This document shows, piece after piece, positions 9,628 to 19,030 of a DNA stretch of 29,077 nt. The notes beneath the pieces were generated by a model, which ran no database searches, was not told the origin of the DNA, and worked only from the letters and a program-made list of their open reading frames with translations. The stretch is from contig MZNV01001443.1 of the NCBI GenBank assembly GCA_002081555.1, positions 1-29,077 of the forward strand, given 5' to 3'. Made by a program: the position numbers and the translations under genes. Position 1 is the stretch's first letter, and each line of letters starts with the position of its first letter. This DNA is from Protostelium mycophagum (taxonomy: Eukaryota > Evosea > Variosea > Protosteliida > Protosteliaceae).

Positions 9628-11295
9628 ATGTTGGGCAGGTTTTGCCAATGGTGCACTATAGCTTCTACCTTAATATATGTTGCAATCTTCAGTCTGTTCT
9701 CATACACTTACATCCAGAAATGTTCTGTATGTTAAACTTTCGATCATTGCCCAGTAGCTGACCTGATCAGGGTGATTGGGGCGATTTCAATCCTGACCTT
9801 GTCGATAAATCTGGAGAAGGTCAGTCTTCAGGATCCTCATTTTCTCACTTTCTCAGGGACCTGTTCTGTCATTTTCAACTTATACCCAAGATTAATGGGG
9901 AACGATACTTCTATATTAAAGTGGGAGACCAATTATACCGGCTCATGGATGGTGGGAAGGAAGAATGGAAAAGGCACCTATACAAGCTTCTCAAAGAACA
10001 TGTGAGTCATCGTTTTTTGCCATTCATATCATGTCATCACAAAGTTCTCTCGGGAATTGGTTTTCTAATCACTCTCTCCGGAATTGGTTTTCTAATCACA
10101 ACCGAAATCCAGCTCCCATGCTCTTGTCATCATCCACCATTCTTTCGCTCCATCGTCACAGCTGTTTGAATTTAATTTCTAAAAAATCGTGGACCCCAAT
10201 AAAACAAAAAATAAATACCAAAAATATTCTGACTGTTGTAGATACACAGGGAATTTTTTCAATGACGCCAGACACGGCCCAGGGGAGATGAAAATGTCTT
10301 CAGGTTTGACCTACAGAGGAAACTGGGAAGATGATTCATTCGATGGAGAACGTAACATCATCCAATTGAACAACAGAAGATCGGGAGACATCAAGATGAA
10401 ATATGAAGGTGGAACAAAAGGCGGGAAAATGGAAGGGAGAGGGACCCTCGATATAGGTGAATACATACTTTGTGGAATTTCATGATCGAATTATTCCAGA
10501 ATTTTCGGACATTTTTCTGCAGAAAAATGTGGAAAAAATTGTTCTTGGAATTTGACAAGTGTTCAGGATCGCGTGATAGCATATCAGGACAGTTCTGTGG
10601 AGGATTACTCTGCGGTAGATCCACGATCAGATTATCTGACAGGAGTTACGCCACCATCGAAGAGATCAGGTCTACTGTAACCATGGGAACACACTCCACA
10701 GAATCACACATCGTCATCAGAGGACAGAAATATAAATACGACGGAAAATATATCTACTCTGCGGATCAGCAGGAATTTAAAGAGGTGAAGATTTTCATGT
10801 CGGGGTCGACTTCCTCAAAAGTGTACATCTCTGTCGACAGCCAGTGTGATGACGTCACCAAAATATGTGTTCGTCTATTGTCGAAACACAGGACCTATTG
10901 TAGAACACACTACAACGAGATGAAATTAATTCTGATGAAACTCACTTGATGACGTCATTTTTCTGATTTTCTCAGCAAAAAGAAGTACAAGAAGTTCTCA
11001 AAAACCTCGCAGAATTTGAGTCGGATGTGGTGACGTCATCACACTGGCTGTCGACAGAGATGTACACTTTTGAGGAAGTCGACCCCGACAGAAGAAGCAA
11101 GAAGGAGATATCACCACCAGTAAAAGGTCCGCAGAATCCAAAGGTAAGATATCTCATTTTGTTTTCGTTTATCTTCCACAACGACCTACTCTATATATTT
11201 GAGGGTTCTATGTCTCTGAAATTGTATTATGGAATACTGATTCTGTGCAGTCGACGATAAAGAAAGAAAAACCAGCAAACAAAGTCGAGCTATAA
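9628..11295 (+). CDS. membrane-anchored MORN-repeat protein
   Basis: Eight exons (9628-9726, 9771-9819, 9857-10001, 10242-10456, 10523-10669, 10702-10784, 10976-11143, 11251-11295) are in phase and give 316 residues. The N-terminus MLGRFCQWCTIASTLIYV continues into a hydrophobic stretch to about residue 30, a signal anchor. MORN repeats follow: YTGSWMVGRKNGKGTY, YTGNFFNDARHGPGEM, YRGNWEDDSFDGERN and a weaker fourth (YEGGTKGGKMEGRGTL). The C-terminal third is charged, with a short helical part (KEVQEVLKNLAEFESD), and ends KPANKVEL. MORN repeats bind phospholipids or act as membrane-to-cytoskeleton scaffolds. Intron 5 is only 32 nt. Intron 6 (10785-10975) contains the reverse complement of 63 nt of exon 7. 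The gene converges on the unknown minus-strand gene, with an 87-bp gap. Confidence 0.82.
10046..10099 (+). repeat. 27-bp tandem duplication inside a MORN-gene intron
   Basis: Two adjacent 27-nt copies (10046-10072 and 10073-10099) differ at one base. Each carries GGAATTGGTTTTCTAATCAC. They lie in intron 3 (10002-10241), the longest intron of the gene. It is probably a slippage duplication. CTAATCAC resembles a branch-point sequence, so the unit may duplicate one. Confidence 0.9.
10798..10860. repeat. 63-nt inverted repeat, intronic arm
   Basis: This arm is the exact reverse complement of 11028-11090. It starts TGTCGGGGTCGACTTCC and ends TGATGACGTCACCA. It lies wholly within intron 6 of the MORN gene, 13 nt after the donor. 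In sense direction it also reads open, but the in-phase splice 10784/10976 removes it. The arms are 167 nt apart, so the pre-mRNA could fold into a 63-bp perfect hairpin joining intron and exon. Confidence 0.95.
11028..11090. repeat. 63-nt inverted repeat, exonic arm
   Basis: This arm is the source-like copy: it lies in exon 7 of the MORN gene and codes for TSSHWLSTEMYTFEEVDPD in the reading frame. Its exact reverse complement is at 10798-10860. The absence of any mismatch implies a recent inversion-duplication, gene conversion between arms, or selection on pairing. Confidence 0.95.
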
Positions 11296-11382
11296 AGTTC
11301 TATGTGACTCATCTACTTTTGATATTTTGAGTGAAATTCGGGCCGAGTTCGTTTGAAGAATAATAAATATACATAGACGATA

Positions 11383-12030
11383 TTAAAACAGTTGTGTCCA
11401 GCTCTCGGCAGCTTCCTCCTCACTTGTTACAGGATGATGGATGGACATATCCCCCGCCTCGTTAATCGTCACGATCATATTGATGGACAAGATCCCGTCC
11501 CGAGCAGTCTGATATCCTTTCTCCAGCTTTGGAGTCTGCAAGCTGTGTCCTTGTGCCTGCGACTTCAATTCATCATCATCAAGATGGAAAAGTTGATGAA
11601 TGTGAGCGCGCTACCTGTGGGATGTCCAAATGGAAGCTTTTGCTGGTCACCTGCAGTCGATGTTTTGGTCCTGTGGTATCTCCTGCTGTGCTCATCTTTG
11701 CTAACAATCCTTCCTTATCAACAGTCAAGCTCTCTCCTCTAATAAATTCAGAAAGTGGTAATGGGTTGATCAGGACCTTCTCGCGGTCAGAGCAGGGGCA
11801 TTCTTGCTGAGATCGACCTCAGCTGGAGAGACAAAACAATCTCCAGTGGTCGTTAGAGCCAGCAGGAAAGATCCAGATCGAAATGGTGTATGATGAACTG
11901 CTGTATCAGCCAACTTTGGATCCACAGGAGTAAAGACGAAGCATCCATCTGAGGCTGTGATGGTGATGGCACCGTGATCTCCCTTCACGCCTCCCGGGCG
12001 CACAGCAATGGAACCTTGTCTCGCTCTCAT
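11383..12030 (-). CDS. unknown protein, 185 residues
   Basis: Three exons (11777-12030, 11615-11738, 11383-11562) with introns of 38 and 52 nt give 185 residues in phase. The protein begins MRARQGSIAVRPGGVKGDHG, has a beta-rich looking N-terminal half (FLLALTTTGDCFVSP), a Lys/Thr middle and an acidic end (VTSEEEAAESWTQLF). I see no signal peptide, membrane helix or catalytic motif, and I do not recognise a family. It is divergent from the coiled-coil gene (212 bp) and convergent with the MORN gene. Confidence 0.6.
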
Positions 12031-12242
12031 TGTCTTTCGTTTTATTGGCTTCTCACTGAAGTATTTTTCATAAAAGTCGATTTCCGCGGTGGAAATATTG
12101 ACAACCTAAGCTCTCAACTCCATTTTTACTCTAGAAGCAAGGTTCCAATAGTCCATTGCTCAGCCTCTAAATGAACTGATGTTGAGCGGGATAAACTCTT
12201 GTTCAAATTAGAATTTTCAAATCAATCGCATTCTGATTTCTG

Positions 12243-13672
12243 ATGGAAGCAAAATGGGCGCTGACTTACAAACAGCTTGATGCGAGGTGATTATCGCCAT
12301 CTGATATTGTTCTGAGATCATTTAAAGCCAAAGACTCGCAGAGAAGGAAGCAGAGAGATTCTACAATGTGAAATCGCAGGTAACTGGATCTCGACACGAT
12401 ATTGTCTTAATTCTTCAGCAAGGACCATTGGACGAATTTAAAATACACGTGATGCAAGTTAATGAAGAGAGCCACCGTCTGCTGATGAAAGAAAGAAAGG
12501 TGGTGTGATATGATTTGATTATTGTGCTCATTCTGTCAGATTCTGTTAGAACAGATCACCTCCATGAAACAGCTTTTATCGCCGATGCATGCACTTTTGG
12601 AACAACTTTCAGACATAAATATTTCCGAAGAAGCCAGAATGCAGTTGTCATCAAAACTGAGGAACGTGGTGCAGAGAATGGAATCCAAATCGACAGATTG
12701 GGACACCAACCAGCGAGAGAGGTCACTCATCATCATTCACGTCATCTTCTGATTGATGTACAGACAGACGACATTGCTCGGAGAGGGTCAGAGGTTAGAG
12801 AAAGATATCTCAGCCTTTGTCCGGTATTTGCAATCACCAGAGTGGGAAAAACTGCCAAACAAATCGAAATTCAACATCATCCCCTTAGGATTAGACCAAG
12901 ATCTTGAAGAGGTACAGACTTCATGTTTTTAGATGATTTTGCTGATTACTTCGTGCAGAATATGACGGACGAAGAGCTCGCCGAAATAATAAAACTTCAA
13001 AAACAACAAGAAAGAGAAGTAAAACAATGCAAGATCGATGAGTGGAGGATGGCCAAAATGAAACAAGAGGATGAGATTGCGCTGCAGAAAGAGAAGAAAG
13101 AGCTGGAAGAGATAGAAGAACGCTTGAAAAAAGAGCAGAGTGTGGCTTTGTTCAGAGAGAAACAGAAGGCGAAACTGCAGGCACATGTAGAGATGTTGAG
13201 ACAAGTGGATCATCACAATTACCCGCAAGATGACGAACCACGGATGGACACCCCCAGACCAGACTTTGAAGCTCTTCGTCAGAGGGTAAGATTCGATTTT
13301 TGTACATCAGAGTGAAGGATGTAAGGACATGGAGATTGTTAAGCAGAAGCGTGCTCTTGTTGAGCAATCATCAAAGACGAAAGCGGGTCAGGAGAAAATC
13401 CAAAAAGAAAGAGAACAAAGGCTGAAGACAACAAGAGCACATTTGACACAAGAAGACAGAAGGGAAGCGGCTAAAAGGCTGCTAAACCCTACAAAAGCGT
13501 CAGAAGCTAGAAGAGAGCAACAATTATCAGCGCAAAGAAATCCTCAAGGAAGAACACTCACAGCCGCTCAGCACACGAGATTGTATGGTGATCGATTACC
13601 TCATTTTGATTTACACGTACAGAGTTGTGCCGAGTTGGAGGCAAGGTATCACATGATTAGACATTTCAATAA
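12243..13672 (+). CDS. coiled-coil protein, CCDC112-like
   Basis: Eight exons (12243-12286, 12328-12379, 12419-12499, 12540-12721, 12764-12911, 12959-13285, 13326-13616, 13661-13672) are in phase and give 378 residues. Long stretches are charged helix: KLQKQQEREVKQCKIDEW, then ELEEIEERLKKEQS and later REKQKAKLQ. The C-terminal third has LLNPTKASEARREQQ. The order (helical N-part, KxxIxEW segment, long Lys/Glu coil, L-x-x-PTKA near the end) resembles CCDC112-type centriolar-satellite proteins. That call rests on pattern only. The last exon is uncertain: the model ends FDLHTFQ at a TAA inside an AATAAA, and without that splice the frame stays open to 13811. Confidence 0.6.
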
Positions 13673-13794
13673 AATTCTTCTTTGGACTTGGAGTTTGTTG
13701 ACTCAGAGGCTGAGTCATCCTTTTTTGACCAACATTTTTGGCGCCAAACGTAACCGAACTTTTTTGCGTGATCTTCAAATTAATTCCAACAGAG

Positions 13795-14447
13795 ATGGCA
13801 ATGATAACTGACAATCAGAGTGAGCTTCTTTACGAAGGAGAATGTGAGTGAACTGATTTGATCCACAGAGATTGGAGTCCTCCTGACGGGATTTGGTCTC
13901 TTCTTTACATTTATTGGAGTTCTGCTCTTCTTAGACAGAGGACTATTAGCCATCGGAAATGTGAACAACTTACACGTCCATTGAATCTAAATAATCCTCC
14001 AGTTACTCTTCTTAGCTGGTGTCACGTTAGTGATAGGTCTTAAGAACATCACTGGTTTCTTCTTCCAAAAGCACAAACTGAGAGGTTCGATTCTCTTCTT
14101 TGGTGGAATATTACTCGTCATTACTGGTTACACTTTCATTGGCATCTGTGTCGAGGCATTCGGTTTCATCAACATATTTGGGTTGGTCCTCAACATTATC
14201 CTCAGTTGACACGTTTCAGTAACTTCTTTCCAATCATTTTAACATTTGCAAAGAGACTGCCGGTGATTGGCACATTTCTGACCCTTCCATACATCGGTCC
14301 AGTAAGTCGTCACCAACTCTTAAGATCATCCATCTTGTTCTCACTTCAATGCTTTACTTGTCTTTGCAGCAAAATCATATTTGTGTGGCGCGAAGTATAT
14401 TTTATTTTTGCAAAAAAACATGCACAAAAAAAAAGAAAATTCGATAA
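13795..14447 (+). CDS. GOT1: Golgi transport protein GOT1
   Basis: A small four-helix membrane protein of ER-to-Golgi traffic (GOT1/GOLT1 family; known to act with COPII/COPI vesicles). Five exons (13795-13819, 13869-13960, 14003-14181, 14220-14301, 14370-14447) give 151 residues. Family landmarks are all present: KIGVLLTGFGLFFTFIGVLL, DRGLLAIGN, FLAGVTLVIGLKN, FFFQKHKLRGSILFFGG and FFPIILTFAKRLPVIG. The last exon, rich in Lys (CTKKKKIR), does not match the usual GOT1 end, so its acceptor or frame may be different. The start MAMITDNQKIG fits the usual short N-terminus, and the 49-nt first intron is needed to make it. Confidence 0.9.
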
Positions 14448-15273
14448 AAAATCAAGAAATTTTAAAATAATAAAATTATTTTGATGTTTTTAGATAATAA
14501 ATGAGGATTTATTCAATATTATATTTTATCTGCTTTTCTTGTGCTTTACAAATTAAAATCCACTTTGGTATTCCAGCACCAAAATGATTTTTTCACACCG
14601 ATGAGCTGAGGTGTTTTTAGTTCGTGGACAGGATCATCAACGGATCACCTAGTCTGCCCATATAGAGGACAAAGACATTCTCTCCTTTTTTTGTCAAATT
14701 GAGATGTCCATGTCGAGCACATTATTGATACATCAACCTCATCAAACACTTTTTTTTCCTCCAATCACTATTTCAAAGATATCATGGTGGCGTCGTGGTT
14801 TCTTTCAGAGTGTGGTGTCATCAGAAATTGCCAGAGAATTGTAATTTATTCAACCGTCTGCTCCTTGTTTAGATACCGTTAATGTCACATGTAATAACAC
14901 CGAAATTGGACCCTCTCGACACATGGTCTCTGCTGATCTGACACCCAATCAACCACTCATTACTGTCCTTATGCGGAGATGTAAACCAAGATGTCTAAAG
15001 CAGGAGATGTGGGCGGGCCTCACCTTCTGTTCGATGTTCCAAACTTGTGTGGTATTCATCAAGCCTCTTAATGTGCTTGTGAAGATGGTGGTGGAGCTAC
15101 TCTTTGAAATCTTTTCCATGATAAAAGTTCCGCGGTGTCATTCGGACGGCGGAGTTTTCTCATGGTAACAACCGCACAACCGCACGTGAAGGATTGATGA
15201 AGATAATTGCCATGACGACAACGGATTTTTCGCGCACCAAACACAGACCACACCACAACATTCGACATCAGGT
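14448..15273 (+). other. unresolved stretch with coding-like pieces
   Basis: No complete gene could be built. Pieces look coding on the plus strand, for example TCNNTEIGPSRHMVSADLTP (about 14890-14945, with an N-glycosylation-type site) after an acceptor at about 14872. A hydrophobic stretch (LTFCSMFQTCVVF) follows near 15020. Several joins to the Ser-rich exon at 15274 are possible, but none is clearly best. A long open minus-strand frame (15068-15427) overlaps and is probably its shadow. The first 200 bases are AT-rich and should hold the GOT1 3' end. Confidence 0.3.
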
Positions 15274-15682
15274 ATGTCACTGGCAGAGTATGCAGAGGCG
15301 GGACCTCTTCAAGCTGCATACGGTTCAGGCGAGACCGACGAGTCCATGGAACTGTCAGATAGCAGCAGCGAAGAGGAGATTGACGATGCTTCGGTCCCAT
15401 CGAGCGATTCTTCACTAATCTCACCATTCAATCGGTCAGTGGAGAGACGCAGAAATAAGGTGAAGAACATATGAAGACATCCATCTGACGGAACCCCAGC
15501 TCTTTGATCGAGCAGTGTCCTCTTCGCCAAGATATTCTAATTGGAATCCAAACATGGACTCAAGGATCGATCTTACCGATTACAATCCATCATATGCAGG
15601 ACAGCAACAATTTTCCAGAAGAGCATCAGCAGTCGACAAGAGAAGAGCCTCTTTACAACAATACGCAGACGCAAGAAGGTGA
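15274..15682 (+). CDS. Ser-rich acidic protein or protein tail
   Basis: Exons 15274-15459 and 15500-15682 around a 40-nt intron give 122 residues. The sequence starts MSLAEYAEAGPLQAAYGSG, then has an acidic Ser block (SDSSSEEEIDD, a casein-kinase-2-like pattern), then SSPRYSNWNPNMDSRIDLTD, and ends QQYADARR. It looks disordered and phosphorylatable, like the cytoplasmic tail of a larger protein. The ATG sits only 3 nt after a possible acceptor (cgacatcag), so this may be the last two exons of a gene starting further left. I recognise no family. Confidence 0.42.
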
Positions 15683-16040
15683 GGGATCTTGATCATCAGA
15701 CCTGTCATCGTGCCTCGTGACTTGGACATCTGTTCTTGGAAATATCACCGACGACGCCTCCGTGTTACTGTAACTCCACCGCGTTTTTATTGTTTCTGTC
15801 TGCTGACCACAAAACACAAACACAACTTAAGACATTGTCATATTTTGTGTTAGCCTCGGCAATTAATCTCTCGAAAATAAATACTGCGGAGACGTAACTT
15901 TTCTTACGTGTGGGTTGTACAGCTCCACAAAGACATAAAATACAGCTCCTTCATAGACATAAAATGTCTTGGGTTGTACCGCATGATCATCATCTATCAT
16001 TGGATCATTGATCACGGTCAGATCGAGCTTTGATCTGTTG
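15683..16040. other. intergenic with a short tandem repeat
   Basis: No gene is supported. A near-perfect tandem repeat of about 23-24 nt (15918-15940 and 15941-15964; TACAGCTCC..GACATAAAA) is bracketed by two copies of GGGTTGTAC (15912-15920 and 15971-15979). On the minus strand the block reads as a repetitive open frame, which I take as a by-product of the repeat. Confidence 0.5.
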
Positions 16041-18370
16041 ATGGCCAACGTCCAGAGAAAACAAAAACTGGACCAGCAAGGGAAACCTGTGGATATAGAG
16101 GCTGCAGCAGATCGAGATTTCAACGATAAATCTGACGAAGTCGGATTGCAGAACCTTCAAATAGACAGAAGGTTGCTCACAATACTACATAGATATCAGG
16201 AGAGGCATTATGCCACTTGCATGTATGTTTATTATTTTGTGTTTAAAAGTTTTATAGTTATGATTATATATTATCACAATGAGATTACACCGAAGTTTGA
16301 TTTCTAGCACAAAGATGCATTGTGGTGTCTTTGCATATTTCAATCTGCAAACAAAAATTCGCTTTGGCTCTTTCATACCGTCTTCTAAACAAGATTTCGT
16401 TTCCCCCGCGTTAAGATTCTCGGTAATTAACGTGTTTACTACCGCGGACGGGACATTTCGAAAGTCTGCAATAACATCACATTTTATCAATATAAAATAT
16501 GCGTAAGAATCTCCCAATTACAACTTAGGAATAAATACTTTATCCTTGTGAAATATTTTAACTAAGAAATAAAATGATATCACATTGACTGACACTGACA
16601 CTGACACCCACAGTGCAACACTAAATATGACAACAGTAACGGTCGAAGAATTCACACATCTTAACAGAGAGCAAGAGCGCCGTTTTGTGAGGGAGGCAAG
16701 GCTGCTCCGCAACATGAATCACGTCAACCTGCTGCTATTTATAGGATTCTGTGTCACACCACATTCGCTTGTGTATGAATATATGGATCAGGGTAGCTTG
16801 TCCGGGTTGCTATGCGACAACCGAATAAGATTCACACACTCCCACATATTCCACGTGTTTAATGAGGTGATATTTCGACGAGATTTCCCAGTGAATATGT
16901 GATATCTAAAGTGGGAAGGTGGCCAAAGGACTGAATTACTTACACTCACAATCACCACCAATATATCACAGACGTAATTATTTACATCTCTTCCATATAC
17001 CCAATCATATTATTCTTTGACAAATTCCATCGAGAAAAAATGTATATATATTGTGTTTGTGTTGGGTTTATTACAAAGAAACCGAAATACCCATCGGGTT
17101 CGTTCATATCGACACAGTCTACCGCATCCCTTGCCGCACTGCGAAGTCAAGCGTGTCTGAGCGATGCCAGTACTAAGGTGGGAGACCACTTGGGAAGCCC
17201 TCGTGACGAACTCTATTAGACTTCTTTAACTCTTTTGGACTTTTATCTCATGTCCTTCATCAAAATTCGTGCCACACCCCTGATCTAAAAATAGATCTGA
17301 CGAGTGAGTCCATTCTGATTGGCGGGAACTGGAGTAGAGTCAAAATCAAAGGATGCGGTATAACCGCGTATAAGACGGGGAGATCAGTGAAAGCTTGGGA
17401 GGCTAACGTGGCTTACACTGAATTGACAGATGTGTACAGGTCATATTCTTCATACCATTTAAAGACAAAACATCTGACCTATGTTTTTATTGTAGCTCTG
17501 CCGGAATGCACGCGTTGTGCAATATTATTTGAAAATATTGTGATAGAGATTTGTAAATATATTTTTGACACTGAATAGTTTTGGAATATTAATATCAGAG
17601 TGTTTGATGAGAAAGAGAGCCTCAGAGTACACATCAGAGGTATTTATGTTTTCAATAGAAAATTTATATTCGTAGCAACGCATGATTGATTTACACCGTT
17701 GTAGATCGAGTTTGACCTGCCACCGGGACAACTTCAAGATGTCTTTGGGAGAAGACAAACAAAATGGAACATGCAAATCCCCCCATTATCACCTCCGTTC
17801 CTGGAACAGATGATGACGTCATGTTGGCAAGACAACCCAAAGCTGAGACCAACATGTGAAGAGATTTTATCCTTTTTCTCCAAGATGCAAAAATGGTTCC
17901 AACGCGATGAGTGAGTTTTTCGGAATTTCGTTGAAATTTCGGTTGACTTGATTGCAGAAATACATCAGAACGGTGGGCCCTTTTTTCCTGAAGGTTTCTG
18001 AATTCAACTGACGATCTACAGAGATGTAGATCTGCGGTACAATTTAGACAGAGACATTCAAGCGATGCATTTTGATGCACCAGTTAATGGCGAACCCGTC
18101 CACGGTTATTTACGTTACGTATCCACCATATCATGTCCGTTTGAATTATAAATTTCCCACCAAAACTGACCGTTGTAGATGAGGAAGAATCTTTGATGGA
18201 AATATTTGAGCCGTGGGCTCTGAACGCTAAGGCTGGAGTCGGTGCGATTACAATGAGATCAGATCTAGGCCAATACGTGTACATACATTTTTTTGAAAGC
18301 ATGTCACAGATCAAGTAAGTCTCCATCACATTGTTCTGTACTATTCAGGATGTGCTTGGAGTTGTATTGA
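16041..18370 (+). CDS. TKL-family pseudokinase
   Basis: Ten exons (16041-16222, 16614-16866, 16919-16973, 17295-17439, 17579-17639, 17705-17910, 17958-17972, 18022-18104, 18179-18314, 18349-18370) are in phase and give 385 residues. The kinase fold is clear: FVREARLLRNMNHVNLLLFI, LVYEYMDQGSLSGLL, VAKGLNYLHSQSPPIYHR, then TDVYSFGILISE, and CWQDNPKLRPTCEEIL in the C-lobe. Every catalytic element is changed. The glycine loop has no Gly (LLTILHRYQERHYA); the beta-3 Lys is Glu (VTVEEF); HRD-x-K-x-x-N becomes HRHLTSESI; DFG becomes GCG (VKIKGCGIT); and APE is absent (KAWEANV). It should therefore act as a scaffold or regulator, not an enzyme. About 90 residues follow the kinase domain. Exon 1 is the least certain part; the start may lie further upstream. 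Intron 3 contains a 5S rRNA gene. Confidence 0.82.
17096..17213 (+). rRNA. 5S ribosomal RNA
   Basis: A 118-nt segment matches the 5S rRNA pattern: CTACCGCATCCC, then GCGAAGTCAAGC (helix III/A-box region), then CAGTACTAAGGTGGGAGACC and ACTTGGGAAG (C-box region). The ends pair: GGGTTCGTTCA at the start with TGACGAACTC at the end (helix I, some wobble). A TTTT at about 17233-17236 can end Pol III transcription. It lies on the same strand as, and wholly inside, intron 3 (16974-17294) of the pseudokinase gene. Helix I contains mismatches, so I cannot exclude a degenerate copy. Confidence 0.8.
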
Positions 18371-18531
18371 AATGAATTCTACGCATCACCACAAAGATGG
18401 ACACTTTCCCGATGTTTCTGTGATTAAAATACAAAGTATCAGATCAACTCACCAAAAAAATGGATTTTTTTGACCAATTGTCTTTTTATCTGGCGGTTTC
18501 ACCGCATCAACTGGGAACATCAAAAGACGGC

Positions 18532-18538
18532 TATAAAT
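18532..18538 (+). promoter_or_regulatory. TATA-like box just before an ORF start
   Basis: TATAAAT lies 3 nt before the ATG at 18542. If it is a true TATA box, transcription would start about 25-30 nt inside the ORF, and translation would begin at a later Met (near 18644, MNWAWKIYEF). Confidence 0.3.
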
Positions 18539-18541
18539 TAA

Positions 18542-19030
18542 ATGATTAAAAACAAAGTACTGATCTACAATAGGGCAGAGGCGTTATCCCTCAGCTCATC
18601 AGAGAATGAGCCATTTTTTGAAAGATTAAACACTTTCAGCGCCATGAACTGGGCCTGGAAGATCTACGAGTTCAGTTCATGGAACATCTTACCAGGCGCA
18701 TCTTTTTGTGCCGTCTACCGAATGGGCATACAAGAAAACTCGGAATTCGCAGTGAGAGCCGTGGTCCAACAGTGGACCAACATGCTTACGCCTTATGATT
18801 ACGCCAGGGGCGTAATCTTTATGTACGACCCGTCAAACTTCACCGTTACCGTTGTGGCGCTGTTGAAGGACGAAGAGAGTCACGCCAGGCTTCAGATGGA
18901 TGGCGCCACAAATCATCTGTATCTGATGTTGTATCATTCGGGGGGGACCGGGATGACGGCGTGGAGTGTTGAGGGATACCACCTGGGATGTTCCTTCATA
19001 AGAGATTTATTGATAAAAGGCAGAGGTTGA
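18542..19030 (+). CDS. intronless ORF of unknown function
   Basis: One uninterrupted frame of 162 residues, which is unusual beside genes that break every 50-150 nt. It starts MIKNKVLIYNRAEAL and contains MNWAWKIYEFSSWNILPGAS, DYARGVIFMYDPSNFTVTVV and LYLMLYHSGGTGMTAWSVEG. The alternation of aromatic and small residues suggests a beta-rich fold. No signal peptide or membrane helix is visible. Base composition looks more even in GC than the AT-rich flanks. A Met near 18644 may be the real start given the TATA-like box. I do not recognise a family; retrocopy or acquired gene are possible explanations. Confidence 0.55.
   Translation: MIKNKVLIYNRAEALSLSSSENEPFFERLNTFSAMNWAWKIYEFSSWNILPGASFCAVYRMGIQENSEFAVRAVVQQWTNMLTPYDYARGVIFMYDPSNFTVTVVALLKDEESHARLQMDGATNHLYLMLYHSGGTGMTAWSVEGYHLGCSFIRDLLIKGRG

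Noticed and set aside
9490-9735. Plus-strand ORF reading into the first MORN exon
   Set aside because: Its upstream part lacks an ATG; the real ATG at 9628 in the same frame starts the MORN protein.
10972-11181. Minus-strand ORF sharing a peptide with the plus strand
   Set aside because: The shared peptide is a direct result of the 63-nt inverted repeat, not a second gene.
12929-13228. Minus-strand open frame rich in Leu/Phe, membrane-like
   Set aside because: It is the mirror of Lys/Glu coiled-coil codons on the plus strand.
15068-15427. Long minus-strand open frame over the Ser-rich gene
   Set aside because: Antisense to an exon with clear coding character (acidic Ser block, in-phase intron); no motifs of its own.
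15863-16123. Minus-strand ORF with FYVYEGAVFYVFVELY
   Set aside because: The internal peptide repeat comes from a 23-24 nt DNA tandem repeat, and its upstream half is antisense to pseudokinase exon 1.
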